From NCBI GenBank assembly GCA_021154985.1, contig JAJNQE010000012.1:25858-89857 (forward strand): a DNA stretch of 64,000 nt, read 5' to 3'. The notes below the pieces were generated by a model. It was given only the letters and a program-made list of their open reading frames with translations. It had not been told where the DNA came from and searched no databases. Of this stretch, positions 18,323 through 26,763 are shown one piece after another (position 1 is the first letter of the stretch; each line of letters begins with the position of its first letter). This DNA is from Hydrogenophaga sp. Lineage in GTDB: Bacteria > Pseudomonadota > Gammaproteobacteria > Burkholderiales > Burkholderiaceae_C. The translations under genes were made by a program, and so were the position numbers.

Positions 18323-19269
18323 GGCACGAGCCCCACCACCGCGCGCCGGAGTCCTTCATCCACCGAGATCGGCGGGGTCCAGTTCAAAGTGTTGCGCGTG
18401 TGGCCGATGTCGACTTGCAGGTTGCCCAGCAGCCGCTGCGCCATGTCGCCTTTGCCCAGCAGGTTGGCGCCCAGTTGGAGCAATGAGGGCTGGACCGCGA
18501 AGAGGCGCGCCGGCTTGTTCATTGCATTGCCGAGGCGGCACAGCAAGCCGGCCGTGGACAGGTCTTCACCGTCGCTGACCAGAAAGGTCTGGTTGGCGGC
18601 TGCCGGATGGTCGATGCAGGTGATGAGCAGGTCGACCAGGTTGTCCAGGGCGACGAAGCTGCGGCGGTTGGTGGTGACACTGGCCAGCGGCAGAGGGATG
18701 CCGCGCTGCACCGCTCGCATCATGGCCGCGAAGTTGGCTTTGACGCCGGGGCCGTAGACCAGGGGTGGGCGGACGATGACGACTTCCATGCCGGTTTGTG
18801 CGGCGATGTCGCGCAGGCCTTGTTCGGCTTCCATCTTGGAGATGCCGTAGGGGTCTTGGGGGGCGGGAGCGTCGGCGTTCGTGAAGGAGCGACTTGCAGA
18901 CGTGCCTTCGCCGTTGACCTTGATTGAGCTGACGAAAACGAAGCGGCGCACGCCGGCGGTTGCGGCCTGCCTTGCCAGGTTGAGCGTACCGTCCACGTTG
19001 ATGCGACGGAACTCAACAAGCGGATTGCTGGCACGCTCGGCCATGACGTGGACACGGGCAGCAAGATGCATCACGGAGGTACATCCATCCAGCGCAGATA
19101 CCCAGTCGGTTGCTCCGTTGACATCGCCAACCGCCATTTCGGCGGCTGTGCCTGATGATTTTTTCATCGCGGTTCGCACGCATGCGCGCAAGGGCAACCC
19201 TTCGGCTGTGGCGCGCGAGCACACCGCACTGCCTAGGTATCCGTTTGCTCCGGTGACCAAGGTGCTCAC
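18319..19269 (-). CDS. NAD-dependent sugar epimerase/reductase (WbpV-like)
   Basis: 316 residues if started at GTG 19269, which overlaps the upstream stop as GTGA; another GTG at 19281 would add four residues. It is an extended SDR: nucleotide-binding TGANGYLG at the N-terminus, VSSIKVNGEG and the catalytic YGISKMEAE. In Pseudomonas O6, WbpV with WbpM makes UDP-D-QuiNAc; the same pairing of a small SDR, an initiating transferase and a WbpM-like dehydratase is seen here. It probably reduces the 4-keto sugar made by the 15751-17754 product. A plain UDP-hexose 4-epimerase is the alternative. Confidence 0.78.
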   Translation of the reverse strand: MSTLVTGANGYLGSAVCSRATAEGLPLRACVRTAMKKSSGTAAEMAVGDVNGATDWVSALDGCTSVMHLAARVHVMAERASNPLVEFRRINVDGTLNLARQAATAGVRRFVFVSSIKVNGEGTSASRSFTNADAPAPQDPYGISKMEAEQGLRDIAAQTGMEVVIVRPPLVYGPGVKANFAAMMRAVQRGIPLPLASVTTNRRSFVALDNLVDLLITCIDHPAAANQTFLVSDGEDLSTAGLLCRLGNAMNKPARLFAVQPSLLQLGANLLGKGDMAQRLLGNLQVDIGHTRNTLNWTPPISVDEGLRRAVVGLVP

Positions 19270-20393
19270 TGCTTGCGCCACACCGTGCGATTCACATAGT
19301 CTGTGTAGCTCATGACCACCCTTAGCACTTGCTGAGACACATTCAGCGCCTCGTAGTCGGTGACAGGCCGTCTCGACACAGCGCCTCGCTCGTGCTGCGC
19401 CAGCACCACCTTGACGGCATCCAGCACCTGTTCCGGCTTAAGTCCACTCATGATCAATGTGCCGACATCCATGCCTTCAGGCCGTTCATGGGCATTCCTG
19501 ATCGTGATGGCGGGAAGATTCAGTAGCGATGCTTCCTCAGTAATGGTTCCACTGTCCGAAACCACGCAGGTCGCTTCCATCTGGAGCTTGTTGTAGTCCA
19601 GAAAGCCAAATGGTTTCACGAACTGCACCAGAGGATTAGGACTACCACGGTCGAGCGTCTCCAACCGGTTTCGGGTGCGCGGATGGGTCGAAACGACAAC
19701 CGGGTACTCATAGGCAGTCGCAAGTGCGTTCAGGCTGTCGAGCAAATGACCCAAGTGTTCGGGGACATCAACGTTTTCTTCACGGTGCATGCTGACCAGG
19801 AAGTAACGGCCGCTTCTCAGTCCCATGCGGTTCAACACATCAGAGGTCGCGATCTTCGGCATGTAGTGATCGAGCACCTCACGCATGTGTGATCCGGTCT
19901 TGATGATCGTCTCGGGTCGAACACCTTCGGCAATCAGGTAGCGCCTTGCATGTTCGGAAAGCACCAGGTTGATGTCGCTCAGGTGATCCAGCACCTTGCG
20001 GTTCAATTCCTCCGGCACGCGCTGGTCGAAACAACGGTTGCCCGCTTCCATGTGAAACACCGGAATTTTGCGCCGCTTGGCCGACAGCACCGCCAGACAC
20101 GAGTTGGTGTCGCCATAGAGCATCACGGCATCCGGCTTTTCCCGGGCCAGCACCTCATCGGCCTTGATGATCACCTGCCCGATGGTCTGTGCCGCGTTCT
20201 CACCAACGGCCGCCAGAAAGTGGTCTGGCTTGCGAATTTCCAGATCATCAAAAAAGACCTGGTTGAGTTCGTAGTCGTAGTTTTGTCCGGTGTGCACCAG
20301 CACATGGTGTGTGTGTCGATCAAACTCGGCAATGACCCGGCTCATCTTGATCAACTCGGGGCGAGTGCCCACGATGGTCATCACTTTAAGCAT
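19266..20393 (-). CDS. fnlC: UDP-N-acetylglucosamine 2-epimerase family enzyme (FnlC/WbjD/WbvD type)
   Basis: 375 residues, the size of non-hydrolysing UDP-sugar 2-epimerases. Motifs include VGTRPELIK at the N-terminus, HTGQNYDYELN, MHREENVD and the nucleotide-binding SDSGTITEEAS. In the L-FucNAc and L-QuiNAc pathways this type inverts C2 of UDP-L-PneNAc or UDP-L-RhaNAc. The divergence from ordinary WecB (HTGQNYDYELNQVFFDDLEIRKPD region) and the position directly after fnlA support the pathway-specific role. It overlaps the fnlA-like gene by 8 bases. Confidence 0.88.
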   Translation of the reverse strand: MLKVMTIVGTRPELIKMSRVIAEFDRHTHHVLVHTGQNYDYELNQVFFDDLEIRKPDHFLAAVGENAAQTIGQVIIKADEVLAREKPDAVMLYGDTNSCLAVLSAKRRKIPVFHMEAGNRCFDQRVPEELNRKVLDHLSDINLVLSEHARRYLIAEGVRPETIIKTGSHMREVLDHYMPKIATSDVLNRMGLRSGRYFLVSMHREENVDVPEHLGHLLDSLNALATAYEYPVVVSTHPRTRNRLETLDRGSPNPLVQFVKPFGFLDYNKLQMEATCVVSDSGTITEEASLLNLPAITIRNAHERPEGMDVGTLIMSGLKPEQVLDAVKVVLAQHERGAVSRRPVTDYEALNVSQQVLRVVMSYTDYVNRTVWRKQ

Positions 20394-21396
20394 GGAGGGT
20401 GTCCTGAATGAAGTCGAGTTTCTTGAGCAGGTGCAAGACTTGATCGACGTTTAGCCGCTCCGTGTTGTGCGACGTGTAGTCTTCAAGCGTCGACAGTCGC
20501 GTCTCGCCCTCCACGAAATACTTGTTGTAGTTGAGATCGCGGTCGTCCGCTGGAACCCGGTAGTAGCGGCCCATGTCATCGGCGCGCGCCATTTCTTCGC
20601 GAGACAAGAGCGACTCGTAGAGCTTCTCGCCATGGCGTGTGCCGATCACGCGTATCTGGCTCTCACTCTTGAAAAGATTAATGAGAGCCCGCGCTAGATC
20701 ACCCACCGTCGAGGCCGGTGCCTTCTGCACAAAGATGTCACCCTGTACCGCATGCTCGAACGCATGCAGCACGAGATCGACCGAATCCTCCAGCGACATC
20801 AGGAAGCGGGTCATGTTCGGGTCGGTCACGGTCAGGGGTTTGCCGGCGCGCATCTGTTCGACAAACAAAGGAATGACCGAGCCGCGAGACGCCATCACGT
20901 TGCCATAGCGGGTGGCGCAGAAGACGGTTTCACCGTCCAGACGCGAGCGAGCCTTGGCCACCATGAGCTTCTCCATCATGGCCTTGGAGATACCCATAGC
21001 GTTGACGGGATACACCGCCTTGTCGGTGCTCAACACCACGACGCGCTTCACGGCCGAAGCTATGGCAGCGTTCATGACGTTTTCGGTACCCAGCACGTTG
21101 GTGCGCACGGCTTCCATGGGATAGAACTCGCACGACGGAACCTGCTTGAGCGCAGCGGCGTGAAAGACATAGTCAACGCCGTGCATGGCTTGCGCCACGC
21201 TGTCGAGGTTGCGAACGTCACCGATGTGGAACTTGAGCTTGTCGTTGTTCAGGGCAATGCGCATGTCCTCTTGCTTCTTCTCGTCGCGGCTGAAAATCCG
21301 GATTTCGTGTACGTCTGTGTTGAGAAAGCGGCTCAATACCGCATTGCCGAAGGAGCCGGTGCCGCCGGTGATGAGCAAAGTCTTGCCACTAAACAT
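20386..21396 (-). CDS. fnlA: UDP-GlcNAc 4,6-dehydratase/5-epimerase (FnlA/WbjB/WbvB type)
   Basis: 336 residues, soluble SDR. It converts UDP-GlcNAc to UDP-2-acetamido-2,6-dideoxy-L-arabino-4-hexulose and its C3/C5 epimers, the common start of UDP-L-FucNAc and UDP-L-QuiNAc. Motifs: LITGGTGSFGNAVL at the N-terminus, AALKQVPSCEF, and STDKAVYPVNAMGISKAMMEK, where Met stands at the usual Tyr position as in this family. The C-terminal RGEKLYE-like element appears as RHGEKLYESL. The length matches WbjB rather than the membrane-bound WbpM group. Confidence 0.92.
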   Translation of the reverse strand: MFSGKTLLITGGTGSFGNAVLSRFLNTDVHEIRIFSRDEKKQEDMRIALNNDKLKFHIGDVRNLDSVAQAMHGVDYVFHAAALKQVPSCEFYPMEAVRTNVLGTENVMNAAIASAVKRVVVLSTDKAVYPVNAMGISKAMMEKLMVAKARSRLDGETVFCATRYGNVMASRGSVIPLFVEQMRAGKPLTVTDPNMTRFLMSLEDSVDLVLHAFEHAVQGDIFVQKAPASTVGDLARALINLFKSESQIRVIGTRHGEKLYESLLSREEMARADDMGRYYRVPADDRDLNYNKYFVEGETRLSTLEDYTSHNTERLNVDQVLHLLKKLDFIQDTLHA

Positions 21397-21405
21397 TGAG
21401 GTCCT

Positions 21406-22260
21406 TCAGTGAAAGTCGCGCATTTGTGCGATGAGTTCGAGCCAAGCAGGGGCTACGTACCCTGTGGCGGCCTGGAAACGCTCGGCGTTCAATGATCGGT
21501 CGATGGCGAGGTGGTCATCTGGCACGATGTCAATGGTCTTGGCATAGGCATCCCGAATCAGGTGCAGCAGCTCAAGCTTGGCGATGGGTTCTGCCGCCAC
21601 GTGGTACAGCCCAGTCAAGTCGAGTCGGGGCAGCACCACGTCCCGCACTACACGTGACAACTCGGCAGTGGGCAGGCCTGAAAAGATCGCCCGGCGGTAG
21701 CCATTGACACGTCCTTCCTGCGCGAGGAACCATCCGACCAGACCGCGCGTACTGCCGAGTTCGTGGCCGATGATGGAGGTGCGCAGCGTGATGGCATTCG
21801 GGTAGTCCACTTCCCCCAGATACTTGGAGCGGCCGTACAAGTCTTCTGCATCTGACGGATCCGATTCCCGGTAGCCACCTTTCCTGCCGTTGAAAACGCA
21901 ATCGGTGCTGATGTGCACCAGACGTGCCCCGATGAGACCGCACAAGCGGGCCAGTCGGTGGGGGAGCATCGCGTTGATGGGCAAGGCTGAAAGTGGATCG
22001 TCAGCCTGAGCCAGTTGTTTCACCAATCCGATGCAGTTGATCACCGCCCCAGGACGAACGTCAGCCAGCAGCGTGGTCAATGCGTCGACATTTTCAACAT
22101 CGATCCCCGTCACGATCCGCTTCGCCAGATACGGGTCGAAATGCCGCAACAAAGCCGTTGATCGTGCCGTTCCCCACGCTTCGTACGCATCCGTCTGCGA
22201 CAGCGTGCGCAGCATGGCGTTGCCCAACATGCCCGAGGCACCCAGTACCAAAACTCTCAA
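21406..22260 (-). CDS. RmlD-like sugar 4-ketoreductase (WbvR-like)
   Basis: 284 residues from a TTG start that overlaps the previous stop as TTGA. It is a short SDR of the dTDP-4-dehydrorhamnose reductase family: GASGMLGNAML, VINCIGLVKQ, HISTDCVFNGRKGGY and the catalytic YGRSKYLGE. There is no room for the C-terminal cupin found in CapF/FnlB, the reductase of the L-FucNAc pathway. In Vibrio cholerae O37 the RmlD-like WbvR works between WbvB and WbvD to make UDP-L-RhaNAc, the precursor of UDP-L-QuiNAc. Gene order here matches that scheme, so L-QuiNAc is the more likely product (inference). The true rmlD is a separate gene at 34663-35562. Confidence 0.82.
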   Translation of the reverse strand: MRVLVLGASGMLGNAMLRTLSQTDAYEAWGTARSTALLRHFDPYLAKRIVTGIDVENVDALTTLLADVRPGAVINCIGLVKQLAQADDPLSALPINAMLPHRLARLCGLIGARLVHISTDCVFNGRKGGYRESDPSDAEDLYGRSKYLGEVDYPNAITLRTSIIGHELGSTRGLVGWFLAQEGRVNGYRRAIFSGLPTAELSRVVRDVVLPRLDLTGLYHVAAEPIAKLELLHLIRDAYAKTIDIVPDDHLAIDRSLNAERFQAATGYVAPAWLELIAQMRDFH

Positions 22261-23513
22261 CGTGACTTCTCCTGGATCTTGTATTTGTGCGTCGCCACCA
22301 GCTCCTGGAGCTGCTCTACCAGATCATCGGTCAACCGATCGAGCGAGAAGTGCGCAATCGCATATCGGCGCGCATTGTCCCCCATCTTGTCAAGTGCCGC
22401 GCTGTCCATTTCCCCCAGTGAACGTACCGCTGTAGCCAGCGCAGACGCGCTGCCCGCCGAGCAAGAAACGCCGGCCCCGGCTTCGGCGACCACCCGTGCA
22501 CCTTCGCCATTGAGAGCAGCGATGACAGGCCGTCCAGCAGCCAGATAGCCCTGGAGCTTGCTCGGGATGGTGTACGCAAAGATCGGCTCATCGCGCAGTG
22601 AGACCAGCAAAGCACTTGCAGCGGCGTAAAGCACGGGCATGGCAGATTGCGGAAAACGCCCAGGCACCTGAACATTTCTAAGACCTCGGCGCCGGATCTC
22701 CTCGCTCAGCCATGCAGACAGACTGCCGCTTCCGATGAGGAAGAAGCGGACGTCTGCCTCTTCATTCTGAAGCTGCTCTGCCGCATCGAGGATGGTGTCG
22801 AGGGATTGGGCTGCACCAAGGTTGCCAGCGAACACCACGGAGAATCCTGACGCGATTTCTTTGGCCAATGCCTCGAAGCCAACGGGTGGGTCGGCTGACG
22901 GCTCTTCAACCCACGCGTTCGGGTAGTAGCGAATGTCCGCTGAGCCACTCGTCATTGCTTGTATCGGTGCACGAAACGCTTCGGACGGAACAAGCACCCG
23001 ATCGGTGTGCCGGTAAATGAAGCGCACCACCAGGGCCACCAGAGCGAGTGCCCTGCGATTCCGCACAAACCCTGTGGCCGAGAGACTTTCCGGCCACAGA
23101 TCTTGTACCCACAGTGCGATCGGCGCGCGCTTCAAGCGGGCAAGCAAGATCGCAGGCAAGGCTTGCAGGAGTGGAGACGGTGCGTAAACAAACACAGCAT
23201 CGAACGTTTGACGGCGCAACACCCAAGGGCCGAAGATTATTCCGGCTACCAAGAACGACAGGTAGTTCAACAGCAGGCGCAGTGAAGATCGCTTGCCGCG
23301 TGGAAACAGCGGAATACGCAGCACTTCGATACCGTCGTAAAACTCACGGGAGGTTCCCCACCACGAGTACCCCTCAAACACCTTGCCTTCCGGATAGTTG
23401 GGCTTGCCGGTCATGACCGTGACCTCGACGCCGCGTTCGCTCAAACTCTTGACCAGCGCGTTGATTCCGAAGGTTTCGGGCCAGAAGTATTGGGTGAAGA
23501 TCAGGAGTCTCAT
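22257..23513 (-). CDS. wbuB: WbuB-like glycosyltransferase (GT4)
   Basis: 418 residues. The ATG at 23513 is chosen because the protein then begins with the standard MRLLIFTQYFWPE; the upstream extension of 40 residues has no similarity. WbuB enzymes add L-FucNAc (or a related 2-acetamido-2,6-dideoxy-L-hexose) as the second sugar on the lipid carrier. Motifs: TGKPNYPEG, LWVQDLWPESL, and the donor-binding EPIFAYTIPSKLQGYLAAGRPVIA region. The presence of fnlA, a WbvR-like reductase and fnlC just downstream supplies the expected donor. Its start overlaps the stop (23510) of a small upstream reading frame as ATGA. Confidence 0.9.
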   Translation of the reverse strand: MRLLIFTQYFWPETFGINALVKSLSERGVEVTVMTGKPNYPEGKVFEGYSWWGTSREFYDGIEVLRIPLFPRGKRSSLRLLLNYLSFLVAGIIFGPWVLRRQTFDAVFVYAPSPLLQALPAILLARLKRAPIALWVQDLWPESLSATGFVRNRRALALVALVVRFIYRHTDRVLVPSEAFRAPIQAMTSGSADIRYYPNAWVEEPSADPPVGFEALAKEIASGFSVVFAGNLGAAQSLDTILDAAEQLQNEEADVRFFLIGSGSLSAWLSEEIRRRGLRNVQVPGRFPQSAMPVLYAAASALLVSLRDEPIFAYTIPSKLQGYLAAGRPVIAALNGEGARVVAEAGAGVSCSAGSASALATAVRSLGEMDSAALDKMGDNARRYAIAHFSLDRLTDDLVEQLQELVATHKYKIQEKSR

Positions 23514-23699
23514 ACGATGGGGGAGACGTTCTTGTCTTCGGCGATCGATGGTATTTGCAGACGCGCGATCAGCAGACCCCGGATGAAGAAATTGACGATT
23601 TTCGGATCGGGCCAGCGCCCACATTCCCAACACAGTTCAATCCAGTGGCAATGGTTCGTGTGGTTAACAAAGTTAAGGAAACAAGCGGTGCAGCTTTGA
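23514..23699 (-). other. 186-base gap between two glycosyltransferase genes, with a possible small cysteine-rich ORF
   Basis: No established gene. A minus-strand frame from an ATG at 23773 (inside the end of the upstream gene) to a stop at 23510 would give up to 87 residues. It contains CTAC, HTNHCHW and CWEC, a spacing that could bind zinc, and its stop overlaps the wbuB start as ATGA, like other junctions in this operon. A competing 44-residue frame starts at 23703, also with an ATGA overlap. Neither is recognisable. The gap could be the remnant of a deleted gene. Confidence 0.3.
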
Positions 23700-24803
23700 T
23701 CATCTGTTTGCAATGCTCTCGGAAGTTGTTGAATGATTGGAAGCCAGAATGGCTTTGAGAAAATCTCGAGCACTCATCAAAGCGGGCGCCTTTTGTGGAA
23801 CTCCCATGTGGCGCAACACAGCTCGTGCGATGGATACGGGCGATTCAGGATCGAAGGTTTCTACAGGTGTGATCACGTCACGCACATAGTCGCGTTCTGA
23901 CGCCAGGATGGGAACCCCAAGTGCCATGGCTTCGACGAGTGGCAAACCAAAAGACTCGAACAGAGAGGGAAAAATCAAGGCCTTGCTGCCAAGGTAAGTT
24001 CTCTCTACCTGTTCGGAGGAAAGCGTTCCCAGCATCTTAATTTGAAGAGCATGCAGGGATGTTTTATCCGCTATCCACCCGCACAAGACTTCATTGACCA
24101 TGGGATTCAAAGTCAGTCCCAAGGATGGAAAGTAGCCTTGTTGTGCAAGGTGGATCCATGCCTCGATCAGTCGCCTGTGGTTCTTGTGTGGCTCGCCTGA
24201 TGCTACGTAGAGATAGTCCAGCGTTTTCTCTGGGACTGACTCTCCACGCGACGTAGCGCCGTCGACGAATGGGGCAACGATTGCCTCTACGCCCAGCACC
24301 TTCTCGACCCGACGCTGCATTGACGGACTCTGAACGATCACCACATTGCAGCGGTGCACATAACGACGCAGCCATATTCGTTCAATCTGCAGTCGAGTCC
24401 TCAGTCTGAGTGGCAATTCGAGTGTAGGCACGCCCTCGACAAGGTAGTGGTTCTGAAGGAACAGAACCACCCGGGCCTTGACCGCCAACAACGGTGGAAG
24501 ATTGCCAAAGCAAAGCAGAAGATCTTCCTTCCGAGCGCTCTTGGAGAGTGACCATTCGGCGCGCAAACGCGCCAAAAGCGTTGGAGCCACACGAATGATG
24601 GTCAGTTTTCCAGCCAAAGACTCGTCGAGCTTCAGCCTCTCGTCCAACGTCACCACCACCTGCTTCCATTCATGGGAGATGGTCAGCGCCTGCAAGAGCG
24701 CGACCAAAAGCGTACGCCCCCCGCCTTGGTGGATGTTTGGTGCGTGAATCAGCAGGCGCCCTCCTGCGTCGATCGCAGAGGGTGGCGTGTCGAACTCGTC
24801 CAT
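23700..24803 (-). CDS. Glycosyltransferase family 4 protein
   Basis: 367 residues, probably cytoplasmic and membrane-associated. It has the two-domain GT-B pattern. An acceptor-side domain opens with LLIHAPNIHQGGGRTLL. The C-terminal domain has YVASGEPHKNHRRLIEAW and the retaining-enzyme motif ALIFPSLFESFGLPLVEAMALGVPILASE, where the first Glu of the EX7E pair binds the nucleotide sugar. The donor cannot be read from sequence; dTDP-rhamnose is a candidate because the cluster makes it and no other gene is an obvious rhamnosyltransferase. It starts 6 bases after the GT2 gene. Confidence 0.87.
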   Translation of the reverse strand: MDEFDTPPSAIDAGGRLLIHAPNIHQGGGRTLLVALLQALTISHEWKQVVVTLDERLKLDESLAGKLTIIRVAPTLLARLRAEWSLSKSARKEDLLLCFGNLPPLLAVKARVVLFLQNHYLVEGVPTLELPLRLRTRLQIERIWLRRYVHRCNVVIVQSPSMQRRVEKVLGVEAIVAPFVDGATSRGESVPEKTLDYLYVASGEPHKNHRRLIEAWIHLAQQGYFPSLGLTLNPMVNEVLCGWIADKTSLHALQIKMLGTLSSEQVERTYLGSKALIFPSLFESFGLPLVEAMALGVPILASERDYVRDVITPVETFDPESPVSIARAVLRHMGVPQKAPALMSARDFLKAILASNHSTTSESIANR

Positions 24804-24809
24804 CAGGTT

Positions 24810-25829
24810 TCAGCCGATCAGGTTTCGGGTTGCCTTGGGCATCAGTCGTTGGATCGACTTGTGGACGATCGCCGCACCAACAAACGCATCTGCGTTGTGA
24901 GCTGCCCGCAAGGTTTGAATGCGTTCTATACCCGTCACATACCGGGTCAGGTAGGCAATGCGTATCGAGGCGTCACGGCTAGCCGTTTTGGTCGATGCCA
25001 CAGAGCGCGACGAACGCAGCTTTTCCAGAAGGGAGCGCAATATGCTCACGGCCTCCATGGCGTACCCACTGTCGGTTTGGCCCCAGGATCGCATGCAGCG
25101 GATGGCGTGAACAGGCACGTCCTGATTCAAACGACGGTCCACTTCTGCCTTGGCGACCATTGCAGCGGCGTCAACGTGTGTGTGCCGCAACGTGGATGTC
25201 ACGCTGGCTGCGTGCTTTCGTACTCTCATCAAAGGTTCGCGCAGATTGGCAACTTGAGTCAAGCGCGACAGTCGGCACCAAAGGTCGTAGTCTTCCGCGT
25301 GCAAGGCTGCGGGAGAGTACCCCCCTGCTCGCCTCACAAGTTCGGTGCGCATCATCACGGACGGATGGGCGAGCGGGCACAGCATGGGCATGGCCCATTC
25401 AACGTCTGTCGGGGTTGCAGGCATCACAAAGGCAGCGCCTGGCCGACCCAGCTCATCGATGACTCTGATCGCAGTACCCAGCACACCGATCTCGGGGTTC
25501 TTCTCAAGGCAGTCAATTTGCCGCTGGAAGCGCGTTGGTTCGCAGATGTCGTCTGCGTCCATCCTCGCGATGTACCTGCCCCTGGACGCTTCAATGCCTT
25601 CATTGAGTCCAGCGATGAGGCCAGCATTGAGTTCGTGACGAATCACCTGAATTCTGCTGTCGTCAAAGTTCCCGAGCAGCTCCCCGGTGCGGTCCGTTGA
25701 ACCGTCGTCAATGACGATCAATTCGAAATCGCGGAGGGTTTGATCTAAGACAGATTCGATTGCGGCCTTGACATATGCGGCGGCGTTGAAGGCCGGCATA
25801 ATGACAGAGATGCTTGGGGATTTCGTCAT
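24810..25829 (-). CDS. Glycosyltransferase family 2 protein
   Basis: 339 residues. The N-terminal GT-A domain shows ISVIMPAFNAAAYVKAAIESVL, the nucleotide-binding VIDDGSTDRTGELL and the metal-binding ARMDADDICEPTRF. The acceptor region contains HAEDYDLWCRL, with the usual catalytic ED pair. No membrane segment is seen. It is a probable inverting transferase for the repeat unit. A gap of 58 bases separates it from the broken GT11 gene upstream. The sugar it transfers is unknown. Confidence 0.9.
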   Translation of the reverse strand: MTKSPSISVIMPAFNAAAYVKAAIESVLDQTLRDFELIVIDDGSTDRTGELLGNFDDSRIQVIRHELNAGLIAGLNEGIEASRGRYIARMDADDICEPTRFQRQIDCLEKNPEIGVLGTAIRVIDELGRPGAAFVMPATPTDVEWAMPMLCPLAHPSVMMRTELVRRAGGYSPAALHAEDYDLWCRLSRLTQVANLREPLMRVRKHAASVTSTLRHTHVDAAAMVAKAEVDRRLNQDVPVHAIRCMRSWGQTDSGYAMEAVSILRSLLEKLRSSRSVASTKTASRDASIRIAYLTRYVTGIERIQTLRAAHNADAFVGAAIVHKSIQRLMPKATRNLIG

Positions 25830-25887
25830 CGCGACTTACGTTTCAGTTTATCGTTGTTTTGGGCGACTAATCCCTTCGATTTGTTCG

Positions 25888-26763
25888 TCAAAGCCTAACC
25901 CATTTGCTTGGAATTAAGTCGCCCGTGTTTGTTGATTTTGCGAACCACCGGGTGGGTGCAATCACAAGTTTGTCGTGATTGGGATTTAGCCAAGCCCCCC
26001 ACCAGCTGTAAGAACTATTCGCAATTATATGGTGGTTGCAGGAGGCCATAAGGTGCATATCAATTTGTGGAAAGATAATATTTGGCTCAATATAAATTGT
26101 AGAGATTGGGAGATCAAGATTAGCTCTTGCCCAAGGAATATCATCTGAAAAAACAAGCAGAGTAAATGAAGATGCCAAAGAAGCCTCAATCTTTTGAAGC
26201 GCTAGTTTGTAGTAATCAGGTCCTAGCGTCCCATGTACAGAGTTTGCAACTGGATTCGTTGCATAGTCGCCCCGTCGGACATGAAGCGATACTGTAATTG
26301 AGTCATGTATGTTCAATTCTGTAATTCGTTGTCGATACAATCTATCCAGAGGTTCTGTAAGATGAAATTCTTTTCTTATGTGAGATTCAAAGTCGGCAAA
26401 ATAATTTTGGCTCTGCTAGTACCCATTCAAATAAGCGGATCCATCGAATAGTAGCTTTGTAGGTTGATAGCTGAGATCGTCTTCTTCGTCGATCCAATGA
26501 ATGCCGCGGAGATTGAAGCAGTGCGCTGGGGTGATCTGCATACGGCGAGCGATTGACCAGATGCGGCTGCCCGTCGTCATGTGCCATGGAGCAGGAGTAA
26601 CAGTGCTGAGAAAGCCGTCCAAACCATATCGGTGCAATCGATAGTTCCGGAATGCGCTCAGATCGAAATGGACTTTTCTACCTAGTCGCTCTGCTAGTGC
26701 TCGTCCACAGGCGTACTGGAACATCTGGTTTCCCAGACCTCCGATTAATCGAACAACAATCAC
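25888..26763 (-). pseudogene. Alpha-1,2-fucosyltransferase-like (GT11) gene interrupted by an amber codon
   Basis: 292 codons if read through, normal for bacterial GT11. Translation from GTG 26763 gives VIVVRLIGGLGNQMFQYACG, the GT11 N-terminus, but stops at TAG 26418-26416 after 115 residues (LNGY*). The same frame continues at once with QSQNYFADFESHIRKEF and the GDP-binding HVRRGDY motif, then SSYSWWGAWLN, so nothing is shifted or missing. GT11 proteins usually have GYWQS here, so the change is most simply TGG to TAG at one Trp. The start overlaps the wzx stop by 4 bases. The 3' half is more AT-rich than its neighbours. The product would have transferred L-fucose or colitose. A sequencing error or suppression of the amber codon would restore it. 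Confidence 0.9.
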
